Source: Macrotrachela quadricornifera
Taxonomy: Eukaryota > Rotifera > Eurotatoria > Philodinida > Philodinidae
Direction: 5' to 3'
NCBI GenBank assembly: GCA_022393335.1
Contig: JAJEKB010000592.1
Span: 250,019-314,018, forward strand
DNA: 64,000 nucleotides
A program made the position numbers and the translations under genes. Every line of letters starts with the position of its first letter. Position 1 is the stretch's first letter. The notes under the pieces were generated by a model. That model searched no databases. It worked only from the letters and a program-made list of their open reading frames with translations, and had not been told where the DNA came from. Of the stretch, positions 12,916-24,493 are shown one piece after another.

Positions 12916-15344
12916 ATGGCAACATTAAAAGATTTATTTACAAGAAGATCAAGTAATTCGAAATCTCTATTTGACTATATGTCATATAAATATGAAGATA
13001 TTCATTCAACATGGATTATTCATCAAGGTAATTTACAATATTTATATAATACAACATTTCTTGGTGATTCAATTTGTATGTTTGTTTATTTATTTATTTA
13101 TTTATTTTTATAAAAAGAAATGATTAAAACTTTGTTTTAGTTAAAACTTGTTGTGTTGTATTAACACGAATACCATTTGATAATATGAAAGATATGATTG
13201 GACTTTATTTATATAATGACGATAAAAAACTTTTACATTTTTTTTCAGTAGATAAAAAAACTAAGTAAGATAAAATAAAAAGAATTTTTTTTTTTGAAAA
13301 TAAATTTATTTATTTTTAATAGAATTAATGATCGATGTAATAGAGTTATTAAACCAGATCCAAAATGTTTTTTATTTGAATTAAATTTTTTTGATAAAGA
13401 TAAACCAGAAATATTTGGTGCAAAAAATGATACAGAACGACAGGTTATTTAAATAAATAAAAACGTTTTTTATTCATTTATATATAAGATTTATTTTAGA
13501 TATGGATAAAAAAATTACAAAATGCCTTTCAAAAATCTGAAATAGAAGAAAAAAAATCTGATTTTTCATAGTAAATTATATAAAATTTTTTAATTGTTTC
13601 TTTTTTTTTCTATTTAATTATCTTGTCAGTCTTTCACCAACATCAACTCGTGAATCAGTAGAAGTTTTATCTCTGGGTATTAATAAAAAGAAAAAAAGGA
13701 TTCTCTTCTTTGCTTCATTTAATTTCTGCTCTTATTGCTAAATTTATTTCTTATATTATTTAATTGAAATTTTTTTTCTTTTGTTAAGATCCTGGACGTT
13801 TTTATCCATCATTTGAACCGAGTAAGTTTTTGTTTAAATTTAAGAAAAAAAAGCCTTATTTGTTTTTTTTATAGATGAGTAAGTGAAATAGATTTAAATT
13901 ATATTGATTAAAAAAATAAAAGCAATTTATTTTAGTTTTCAATCAATTAATGTTGAAAATAATTTTAATAATAATAATCGTATGTATTATGTATGAATGA
14001 ATTTTTTATCGGATATTTATTAGGTAATATTTAGAAATAAATAATAATTTTTCAAAAATTGAATCTGATTCAAATTTATCACCTTATTCAATAGTTGAAC
14101 CAACTGATTGTTTTCAGTTTTCTGCTAATAACAATAATGAAAATATCTCTCCAAATATTCAAAAAGAATCAAATAATGATTTATATCTTTTAGAAGAAAA
14201 AGTAAAACAAAATAATATTTTAAATAAAATATAAAATAATTTTTAGACATTTTTATGGGAAGATATGTTTTATTCAAATGAAAAAGATGATTATAAAATG
14301 TAAATATATATCAAAAAAAAAAATTATTTTTTTTTTTTTTCGTCTTTTTAAAGTGTTTTAGCTAAAACAGATGAATATGGTGCTTTTCTTATACGACCTC
14401 AATCGAAAATAACAAGTTCAAGTGATCATGATTATGTAAGAATAAAAAAGAATATTTTCTTTAAATGATTCGTTAAAAATTTTGAATATCATTCTCGAAG
14501 TCATTTTAAAATATATTATTCTTGCATTCAACAAAAAGAATTTCTTTTTTTTGATTTTTTCTCAATCATTAAAATTTTAATTTTAAAAATAATACAAATT
14601 TTTGACATAAAAATAAATACATGTCAATTTATTAATGTTCGTTAAATTTTCATCATGCTACACGTAAGTAAAGTTAGTGCTTCATTCAATTAATTCTACT
14701 TGCGATTTGTTCAAAGATGCGTTCCATATACAACTTGACGAGCTCTATCCAATAGTAAGCTCGAATTTTTCATAAGTTAATTTATAATTCATGGAATGAT
14801 AGTGATAGCTATCAAAAATCAAAAATGACTGGAATTTGTTGCTAACTTTACCTACGTTCGTACTTGTACATATATCTATTTAGTATCAAGTATATACAAA
14901 AATCTTACCAAAGTTTGCTTTTATTGAAAGCAAAAATAATAATTTCTAAGATTACATTAGGACATATAAAACAACCATTAGATTGATTCCTTTTAATCTG
15001 TTGATATTTCGAATCTATTCATAATAAGATATCGAAAGATAAATTTTTAACTATTGAAAACTTTTTAAATTTATTATTATAGACATTATGTATGTATTTT
15101 GAATTAAATAATATTCGATGTTTTGGAATACATCAATTACCAATACGAGTAAATTGTCATTATTTTATATTTAATAATAATATTTTTATATTCATAGGGA
15201 AACGAATATAGTTTATCAAAAAAAGGCTTAAAAAGTTTTGTTGATATAACAGAACTTTGTCAATATTATACAACAAATCCATTACCTATGCTTACAAAAA
15301 ATATTTATCTTAAAAAACCTTATAAACTTTATTATAAGAAATAA
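12916..15344 (+). CDS. SH3BP2: PH-SH2 adaptor, SH3BP2-like (copy B)
   Basis: Tandem paralogue of copy A with the same architecture. It opens MATLKDLFTRRSSN, followed by a PH domain (STWIIHQGNLQYLY, CCVVLTRIPFDN, EIFGAKNDTERQ, IWIKKLQNAF), a Ser/Asn-rich linker and a C-terminal SH2. The SH2 contains LWEDMFYS, YGAFLIRPQS with the binding Arg present, and ITELCQYYTTNPLP; the protein ends YKLYYKK. The exon that enters the SH2 is cut at the same place as in copy A (a Lys codon before the intron), which supports duplication. An intron of about 0.65 kb interrupts the SH2 (about 14436-15082). Copy C starts only 90 bp after the stop. Confidence 0.7.
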
Positions 15345-15434
15345 AATATTGCTTTTTTTTTTATTTTTTCTTATTATTTTAATAAAATTCTTTTATTCGT
15401 TTTGTATTAAAAATCTAAATAAAATAATTTCAGA

Positions 15435-18375
15435 ATGGATCAATCTCGAATTACATATGATATGATAAAAAAGAATATTATTATATGTGAAGATAAAATT
15501 TATTATAAAAAAGGTATATTTAGATTTACAAAAAAAAGAGATGTTTGTTTTATGTAAACAAAAAAAAACGATTTATTATTTTAGATAAAAAACCATATAT
15601 TGGATGTTTAGTAGTTCAATCAAAATATACTGATCAAACTGATCATATTGAATTTTATTTATATGCTAATAGAACAGCAAAAGGTCCATTTATGTATCTG
15701 AATTTAATTGAATATAAAAGGTGAGAATTATTTATTAATTTTATTTATTTTATGTATTTATATAGAGCTGAAAAATGTATTGAACAAAAGAAAAATATAG
15801 GATGGATAGCATCACATGTACAAAAAGTATTATTTTCTTTTGAATTAATATCCAAACATGAAAAAGAAAATGAAATATTTTCTTGTGAAAAAGAAGATAA
15901 TCGAAATGTAAAAAACAAGAAGAGAATAAAAATTTATTTGATTTTATATTTATTTTGATTTTTATAGAGATGGATAAAAATTTTAAATGAAAATATTGAA
16001 AAATTAAATACAAATGCAACTTATGATAATAATTTGTATGTTATTATTTAAATTATTTTTTCTTTCTTTATTTTTTTTTCTATATTTTATAGATGTTCTA
16101 AACAAATTTATGGTATTAATTATTTTTATTCTTGCTGTTGCTACTTACTTTCTTCTATGTATTGATTAAATAATGAAATTTAGAAGCTTTTTCTCTAAAT
16201 TTTCTTTTGTATGTTGAATCATTTTAATTTAGAGGAAAATTTAAATGAAGATTGTGATGAAATTGATGTTGAAGATAATTCAATAATAACTGATGATAAT
16301 GATAAATTAGGAGGAATTATTTCGTATGTATTTTTTTTTTTCAATAAAAAAAAATAAGTTACTTTTTTTAGAAGTATTTCGGATAAGAATGATGATGATA
16401 TTAAAAGACAAAATTTAAAATCTAATGTTTTATCACCACAATCAATGGCACTTCGCAATGAATTAAATTCTGTTTTACTCAAAACAAAAAAAATAACGGT
16501 AAATGACGATGATTTTATTTATCAAGGAACATTCGAAGAATTACAAAAGTTTGAATTAATTTTAAAGAAATCTATATTTATACAAAAAAAATATTTTATT
16601 TAGAATTCTTCGTGATATTAATAAACCAGGTGTATATGCTATTTCACAAAAACTCAAACCTGAACCTGATTGTACTTTGGTAAATAAAATATTATTATTA
16701 ATTAATATCGATTCAAAACTTAAAAAATACTCCTTTTTAAGACTAAATAAGTCAAAAATGCAAGCAGCTAGTGATCTGCGGTTTTCATCAATCGATTGAG
16801 GATTATATGAGATATATATTTATATAAAAATCAAAATTTAGATAATCAGACACAATAGAAATGATTATAAAATCAGTAAAACTTTTAGAATATATAGCCT
16901 CACTATAGTTTAATCTTTCGTATTTTTACTATTTCTTTTCGTTCGTGTAATCGGAGTACAATATTATGGTATTTACCCAGTCAAAATTTGAGCTCATTTC
17001 TTCATATATTGAATGAATAGGAGCCTTATATATGATCAGTTGATAATTGACACACCATTAGAAGACTTGTCGATAATATTTCTAGGAAAGACTGAACTAT
17101 ATTAAGGCTACATATCTTCCAAATTTCAACTTGATTTGCTCAGATTTCACCAGAAAATGTTCCTTTTTTCTTTCACTGATTTCATAATCATTTTTATTAT
17201 GTCTAATTACTTAAACTTTGATTTTTATATAAATATATGTCTCATATAATCCTCAATCGATTAGTGTGAAAACCGCAGATCACTAGCTGTTTGCATCCTT
17301 AACTTATTCAATGTTAAAGCGAATATCTTTAAGACTTGCAAACGATATTAGCTATTTAATTTTCATTCAATAGATTAGATTTTTTATAAAATTAGAAAAA
17401 GTATACAATATTCTCTTCTCTAGTCATATATAATTCAAAAATTAACAGCAAGTGATTAGTTATGAAATATCTATTTCACGAACTATTTTGTCTAATGACT
17501 TTTATTTCTTCAAAATATTATAGTTATTAAATGTTGAATCATACTGATATGAATAATTTTTCTTTTAATCATATTTTATCAAATATTTGCGATATACTTT
17601 ATAATTCATGTAGTCATACACTTTATTTTAGAAAAAATATTTATGTTGTTGTGTAATATGAAAAACAGGAAAATCGAGCACGTTTTATTTGATCGATTTA
17701 TACATACAGATGATCATCTTTTTTAAAAATTCTTCCTTTATTTTCCATTGATGATTCTATACGTATATAATTAGTGTAATTTTAATACATAAGTTTTTCT
17801 TTCCTTCTGTTAGAATATACTTTTACAAGAAAGATTATACTCCGTTTATATGTGTATGTGTTGCATGCATTGTTATTAATTTTTTCAACCAATGAATCAC
17901 ATAATTATCAAAGAATTATAGGGTATTTTTTCTCATGAATTATTTCAGAAATTCGTATCCATGTTTGATTTAATGTCATCCATATTCAAAAACTTGATGC
18001 ATGTGTTTTTACTCGTATTCGAGAAATCCTGTATTTGCTCAGCTCTATATTATTATACTATTCAAAATAATTTTTCTTAGATATTTTAAATATATATTTA
18101 TTTTCTTTTAAAAAGGCTATACGTGTTTATGAAAATGAAAATACACCATTATTATCATGGAATATATATCAAAATAAAAATGTAAATAAATTTTTCTTAA
18201 TTATAATTTTGTTTTATTTTATTTTATTTTATTTCAAGACTAAAGAATATTTTCTTTCTGAAAAAGATCGACATTTTTTCAGTATAAATCAATTATGTTC
18301 ATATTATACAAAAAATAATCTACCGACTACATCAAGTACAATCAATCGTTTAATTGGATCATATAAACATTATTA
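15435..18375 (+). CDS. SH3BP2-like copy C with divergent SH2 lacking the binding Arg
   Basis: Third tandem paralogue, the most divergent. It starts MDQSRITYDMIKKNIIICED, six nucleotides or less after a TTTCAG acceptor-like site. The PH-like part includes YIGCLVVQSKY, IEFYLYANRT, LFSFELISKH and RWIKILNENI. An acidic linker follows (NEDCDEIDVEDNS). The SH2-like end has DFIYQGTFEELQ, PGVYAISQKLK, EYFLSEKDRHFF and INQLCSYYTKNNLP, ending GSYKHY. In copies A and B the beta-B strand is FLIRPQS; here it is YAISQK, so the Arg that contacts phosphate is Ser. The SH2 is split by a 1.4-kb intron (about 16680-18114) that hosts a foldback element. The reading frame is otherwise open across many exons, so it may be a working gene with changed binding. 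Confidence 0.6.
16741..17313. mobile_element. foldback/MITE-like element with about 137-bp arms, flanked by TTAA
   Basis: The left arm (16741 to about 16880) and the right arm (about 17177-17313) are near-perfect inverted copies, including aatcgattgaggattatat and agctagtgatctgcggtttt. Both outer ends abut TTAA (16737-16740 and 17314-17317), the target-site duplication used by piggyBac-type elements. No protein is encoded in the roughly 300-bp centre. TTAA is common in AT-rich DNA, so the family is tentative. It sits in an intron of SH3BP2-like copy C. Confidence 0.75.
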
Positions 18376-18552
18376 GAATTAATTTTACTTTTTTTATTAA
18401 TAAAAATATATTTTTTCATCAGTAATAAAAATAAATAATTCAAATAATATATCATTACAACAAATTGATTAAACATTTCTTGTCCAATATTATCATTTAC
18501 TCCATAAATACCTTGAGTCTTTACATCATTTTTTTCTTCAACATCAATATAG

Positions 18553-18934
18553 ATGCATAATGATCCGAATAAAACTATTATAGGAACAGAAAATATAGCT
18601 AAATGTATTGAAGAATTATTATTAAAGCATCATTATATTAAAATTCGTCGAATGAATTGTCATTCAATTGCTGTAGAAGTTTGTGGAAAAGTATCATCAG
18701 TATCAATAATAAAATCTTGTATCAATATCTAATGCTAATCAAAAATATTATGCACATAACCATATTTTAAGATATCACGATAGTACAACGCCAATTTCAG
18801 CTATAGAGAATAATAATAATATTAAAATATTATCAGTAACAATAGGGAATAATGTGGATATGAATGAAGATGAAAAAAATTTTCATATATATTTAGTATT
18901 TAATGATTTTTCTATAATAAAAGTTAAATGTTAG
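18553..18934 (+). pseudogene. small gene of unknown function, frameshifted as read
   Basis: An open frame starts at 18553, directly after a pyrimidine-rich AG, 177 bp after copy C. It reads MHNDPNKTIIGTENIAKCIE and continues through LLLKHHYIKIRRMNCHSIAV before a stop at 18730-18732. A one-base shift near 18715 would continue in frame to 18934 (SNANQKYYAHNHILRYHD, later NFHIYLVFND). Strand-helix-strand-helix spacing with two late strands faintly resembles the Alba DNA/RNA-binding fold, but no diagnostic residue is seen. It may be a true 59-residue protein, a pseudogene or a sequencing error. Confidence 0.35.
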
Positions 18935-20343
18935 ACTAATTATGAAAGTCCAAGAATAGAATATATATATTAAGAAGAAACAATGAATTTAGTATATCGT
19001 ATTGTGATATAAATCAATAGATAATCATATGTATGACTATGTATGAGATTAAAGTTTTAGAAGTAAGTAGTTTCGTTGAATAATGATTTTTGTGAGATTC
19101 GTTATAAGGTTCAGATATATATAAAATTAGTTGTGAATCTTTTTTTCTTATTCAGTATAATTATTTAAAATATTTTATTTTATTGTTATTTTTATTTCTT
19201 TTATAAATGAAATATGATAAAATAATTTGTCATAGACGACCACGATGAGGAATATATTTTTCTTCAAATTTTTTTTTTTTGAAAGTATTCATTTATTTCA
19301 TTTGAAAAACGGCTTAGCACTATCCAAGCATCTATCTCGAATATGGAAATATTAAGATGATTTTTTTGACTGAATAATTGATCAAATACGTGTAACAATT
19401 TTATAGAATACCTATAAAACGACGGAACAAATACTATTCACTATTATATATTTATTTTTTGTGTTGTTCAGAATAATATCTATAGCCTGGGAAAGATTCA
19501 TTTCTTAGTATAATGATGAATGTTTTATTAATTAAGAAAAAAAGACTATATAATTGATGCGAAATGATGATATAAACTTTTGATTGGTAAAACTGAAAAT
19601 GATGTCATCACAATTTTGGTTGAATTATAGTAGTTCTTTTTTTTTCTGTTATATTTTGAAGAAAATACTCCTTCAATAACATATGTTATCGATTCTAAAA
19701 TCAATTTGCAGAAATTGAAAATACAACAGGATTTTCGTATAAGTTAAGCGAATAGGAGTTTCGAAAAACATGTTTAAATGCATAAAATAGAACATAAAAT
19801 TGATAAAAAATGCGTGTGTTTCACTTACTATACATTTACATATAAATTTTTCGACTAGAAATACGCATAAAGAACAGTTTTTGCTCACAGTTAGGAACTA
19901 GAATTGTGAGCGAAACACGCATACCTTTCGCCGACTTTATGCCCTAATTTGCATATTGGAAAGACAAGGTTCTATTTCTAGAAAAATGGAGAATGATTTT
20001 CTAAAAATCTGGAAATTTATTTAAATCTGTCTCTTCATTTTCAAATTTATTTCCTATTACTTTATAAAGTTGTTCTTCTATTCCAAAATTTATCAATATT
20101 AACTTTATTTGTTCTTATTAAATCCATATTCAATTACTGTTAAAATTGATGAGCTCTTATTATAGTTAAACTAGCGTCACTATTTTCGTCTGTCGTTGGA
20201 ATTTATTTTCACTTCTCAGTTTACATAACTATGATCAGTATAGAAGATTTTTATTAGAATATAATAAATGAAAGAAAAAGTTATATTATTATTTTAAATA
20301 ATTCAAAGAATTTTTTGTAACAATCGAATATATATTATTACCA
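18935..20343. other. intergenic, no supported gene
   Basis: About 1.4 kb between the adaptor cluster and the second receptor gene (convergent). Only a 71-codon minus-strand frame (19673-19888) without a recognisable motif. No RNA gene seen. Confidence 0.4.
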
Positions 20344-21363
20344 TTAATGTAATTCAGTAGCAGTATCATTAGATAATACTGCAACAGGAACAATTTGATT
20401 TTGATTTATTTTTGTTAATTTTTTAATGAAAAAATGTTGTCGATCATTAAAACGTTTTTTTATTAAAAAATATTTAACTTGATGACGAAAACGAGATGAT
20501 GATGCAAGATATACATAAAAACCTATGGCATAATTAATATAAAATAATGATATAGTAACTGCAGAAATACATTTTTTAATTGCTGAATCAATTGAATCTT
20601 CTCGATTATTATTATCATAAACTATATATATACGATAAATAACATAAGGTAAAGAACAAATAATAATACCTACAACTCGAGTAAGAATCATTGAAGTTAA
20701 TTGACGTTCTAAACGACGACGATCTGAACTTTGTCGTCGAATTATATGACGAATATTATGATATGCTAATATACTAAATATTAACATAAAACAAAGTGGA
20801 ATAAAACCAAGTAATATTGGATAATAAAATAAAGAATAATATTTTGAAAATATTAAATTATTAGGTATACATCCAATAGATGGTAATATATTAAAAAATA
20901 TAAGAAATGGTATACCATGAATTATAATAAAACATAGATTAATATATGTAAGACAATATGCTAATTTAAGTGTACTTATTTGTCTTAATAATGGTCGATT
21001 ACTTGTTGAAAGGAATTGATGAAAAGTTGCAAAACAAATTGTTATTATATAAAGTAAATGTAAACCTTGTGAAAGTGTTGGACGAATTTTACACCAAATT
21101 ATTGAATTATTTGTTAAATCAATTTTAAATGCTTGTGTAATTATTCGTGATATAAGTAATATTGTAAGATGCATAATATTTGCTAAAACTTCAATAATTA
21201 TATAAAAAGCATATTGATTATTATGAAAAATTTTTAAATTTGTAAATACTAATAGATTACAAATATTTCCGAATAAACCAATAAATAAAATAAATATACT
21301 AACATAGATTGAATATATATGAGATACTGATTCAATTTCTTCTGCTATTGATGATATAGACAT
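20344..21363 (-). CDS. GPCR-like 7TM receptor, rhodopsin family, single exon
   Basis: Intact 339-residue seven-helix receptor, close paralogue of the gene at 566-1659 and about the same length once that gene is spliced. TM1 has GLFGNICNLLVF. A Cys at the top of TM3 (IIWCKIR) and one in ECL2 (SIGCIPN) can form the usual disulfide. The DRY position reads TFHQF, so both the acidic residue and the Arg are replaced. TM7 reads FYINYAIGFYVYL without NPxxY. Helix 8 is basic (SRFRHQVKYFLIKKRF). No intron is present where the paralogue has one. Ligand and G-protein partner are unknown; the changed DRY makes ordinary coupling uncertain. Confidence 0.8.
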   Translation of the reverse strand: MSISSIAEEIESVSHIYSIYVSIFILFIGLFGNICNLLVFTNLKIFHNNQYAFYIIIEVLANIMHLTILLISRIITQAFKIDLTNNSIIWCKIRPTLSQGLHLLYIITICFATFHQFLSTSNRPLLRQISTLKLAYCLTYINLCFIIIHGIPFLIFFNILPSIGCIPNNLIFSKYYSLFYYPILLGFIPLCFMLIFSILAYHNIRHIIRRQSSDRRRLERQLTSMILTRVVGIIICSLPYVIYRIYIVYDNNNREDSIDSAIKKCISAVTISLFYINYAIGFYVYLASSSRFRHQVKYFLIKKRFNDRQHFFIKKLTKINQNQIVPVAVLSNDTATELH

Positions 21364-24300
21364 GATTTAATCAAAATAAATATATTCTGAAAGAATTTCC
21401 AATAGAGGATTAAATATTCATATTTTCTCGTTATTATGATAAAGTTTTTTTATCCGATTATATATATATATATATTTGAATATATTAATTAACACTATGA
21501 ATTGATCTTGTTAAAAAGAAAAAGTACACGTTGTCTTATCAGCATACCGGAAGAGATAAATATTTGTATGCTTCTAATTTATTAACAACAATAGAATGAT
21601 AATGAAATCCAATGTTGCATTACTCACATAAATTGGTATTTCAATCAGATAAACATTCATTAGAATATATGTCGAATAAAATTATTTATTTTTCTAGAAG
21701 ATTTTTGTATACAAGTTAAAACATGAATTTTTTTATTCTATTCACTATAAAAATATTTTAGAAAGAGATTGCTTTTTGATATGTGTATATTCACTCTAAT
21801 ACTACCAAGCAGGATCATTTTGAACTCCATCCTCACCCTCGGCCATACAAATTTCATTGAAGTTCACAAACTCGTTCAAGAATTGGAACCGCTGCACTGC
21901 AACCATCATTACGTATAAAGACAATCTGCTACTTTTTAGGGATGCATAACTCAATGATAGTTCAATGAATCAATATCGAACTTGTAGAGAAGCTTCCATC
22001 ACAGTTTGCCGTTGTTTTCTAAAAGTTTCAAAAACGGATCTAACAGTAGAGAGAAATAGCATACTAATGATTATCATATCAGCGTGCGCGAATTCCAGGT
22101 CCTCTATATTCGAGCTAATGAGCTCGTCTTTTGTCTGAATAAAGAGCATAATAGAGGCTTGATTCCTGTGGAAAAAACATTAACATTTAGCTTTGTCACC
22201 AAGAATAATCAGCAACATTAATTTTTCTATAATGCCAGAATCGAAGTTAAACTTGTGGCTTTTTCTTCTAAAGTTTTCAAGATTTCATGTGATGAACTCG
22301 CGGTTCGTGCTATTACCCTACATTCCTGATAGAGTATATGCATAGAAATTTTCAGCTCTTATAATAGCTGAGATTCTAAGGTGGGGCCCTAAAATAACCC
22401 CATTTGGTGGTACTAGGGTTAAAAAATGTTTAATTTAACAATGAAATTGTTTTGAACAAAGCAAAAATAGATAAAAACAAAGAAAGAATGTTGATAAGAT
22501 TATTATTTTGTTTATAATATTTATAAAAATGAATTAAATAAAATTTAGATAAGGAGTTATCAACAAAGTTTTAGTATTATTTTATTAATTTTGAAATCTT
22601 GCTGACATTTATCAAGCTTTGAGATTTAGGCTTGTGTAAGAGTCAAAACAGTTTTAAGATTTTTTTTCTAAGATTCAGACCTGGAACTTCAAACTATTAA
22701 TCGAATTTTTCAGTATTTGGCAACATTACTGATTATAAGATTATTAAACTTAACTTTTTGAAAAGTCAGTGTCTGTTTAATTCGTTTCTATTTGGTCGTA
22801 ACGTAAAATCGGCATCGATTTATGAAATAGCAGAAACTTTTCTAGGATTTTCGAAACCTTATTGTCAAAATCTACAAAGAGATTCATATAGTGATCAACT
22901 CAGAAATCATCCATAGGTTTTTTGAAAGTGTGTTTTAAATAGTAAGAAAAGTTATCCAATGTTTTATGATATTTCGAGTGTATTTTGTTTATATGAATAG
23001 TAGACTTTGCCATATTATTGTGAAAGGAAAATTTTTTTTTGAGTCTCAAAATATTATTATCTTATTTGAGTTTCTATGAGAAAAAAAATGATTTTTTGAT
23101 AATTAACTATGTTAACTTTTGAATGGGTTTTGCTTAAATATTTCTTGAAAATAATCCAGAATTCTTTCTCGAAGAGGTGACATAGTTTTAATCGCGCTTT
23201 TATCATAATAATATGATATGTAGAAAATGGTAGATTTCTTTTCTTTTTACGTCTATTCTTGTTTGTACATGCATAGTGAGAATACTTTTCAGAATAAATA
23301 CTTTGTTCACTCGTCATTGTTAACGTTTAAAAATGATATCTCAGATTAATTAAAAACAAAATCAACTAATAAACTAAATTATTTTTTTTATGTTTCAAAT
23401 GAATGACCTTATGAATTATAAATTATGCTCTTGAATATTTATTTTATTCAAAGTGCTTTTATAATATTTTTTTTTGGATAACAGTTTGCACTTGTCGTTC
23501 ATTGCAATTTTATCTCTCGACTTTTAATTATCTTTTCTATATTTGTTATAAATTATAATTTGTGCTTGATCTATGATGTAGAATTCTGAAGAGTATTCAT
23601 ATAAACCATATGACAAACATGTTGTGAATAAAACTATATATGTTATTTCGTGCGTACAAAACACAAATTAGACTAATGACATAGATAGAAATTTTGGTTC
23701 TTGTTCATTTTCAAGATCCAGTTTGAATTATTTATGTATAAGATAATAGATATTGAGCTTTCGATCATCTTGATACCAAATTCCATGTATTTTAATTAGA
23801 TTACAGGATTCAAAAGAGTCTACATTTACCACATGGTACTTGATACTCATTAACAATACAAGTATTCATTTAAAAACAAACGAATAGAAGTGAAGAGTAA
23901 TTCAAAAATTTTTTTCTGGTAGATCTTTCTTCTGGTTGTACGTTATAATGAAAACATTTATATGAAATAATATTTTAATTTTACTAAACAATGTGCATTA
24001 CATGTGTCGCTTGATTCTTATATTTAATTATGACTAAGATGAATGTTCTTTTCTACTCTTTTGCTATAATTATATGAATTGTTTTTTATTTTTATTAGAA
24101 TCAAGTGACGTTTTCATTGTTTTTTTTTTATTTAATTTTGAATTGATATTACACAGTTAAAACTTCATTTATATTCGAGCTTGGATTAAACAACTTATGA
24201 TTTGAACATTTAGGAGCTGTTCCGTACTTAATTCAAATGATCTTTTATAATTTATTGTTCCTTTTTTTTTATGTTGTCTAATAATAATAACACATGAAAA

Positions 24301-24493
24301 TAAAACTATGTAATATTTTACTGTCGAGGTCTTAATAATTTCAAAAATATTAAAAACTTTAAGAGTCTCATAGAAACTCTTAGATCACCATTTCCACCTC
24401 GTATAAAAAGCATCATTAAGTGAAGCTTTTGACCATTCAGACAACACTGTTTTAATGTTTATCAATGTCATTTCTCACATGCAGTTCGATTCT
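21364..24493. other. long intergenic region between receptor genes
   Basis: About 3.1 kb without a supported gene. The stretch about 21800-22430 is visibly richer in G+C than its flanks and is bounded by weakly inverted ends (CTAATACTACCAAG and the reverse of TTGGTGGTACTAGG), which could mark an old insertion. An 86-codon minus-strand frame at 23057-23317 has no recognisable motif. Confidence 0.35.

Noticed and set aside
14663..14856. Short inverted pair cgta(a/g)gtaaagttag in an intron of SH3BP2-like copy B
   Set aside because: About 14 bp arms only, no clear target duplication; too weak to call a transposon.
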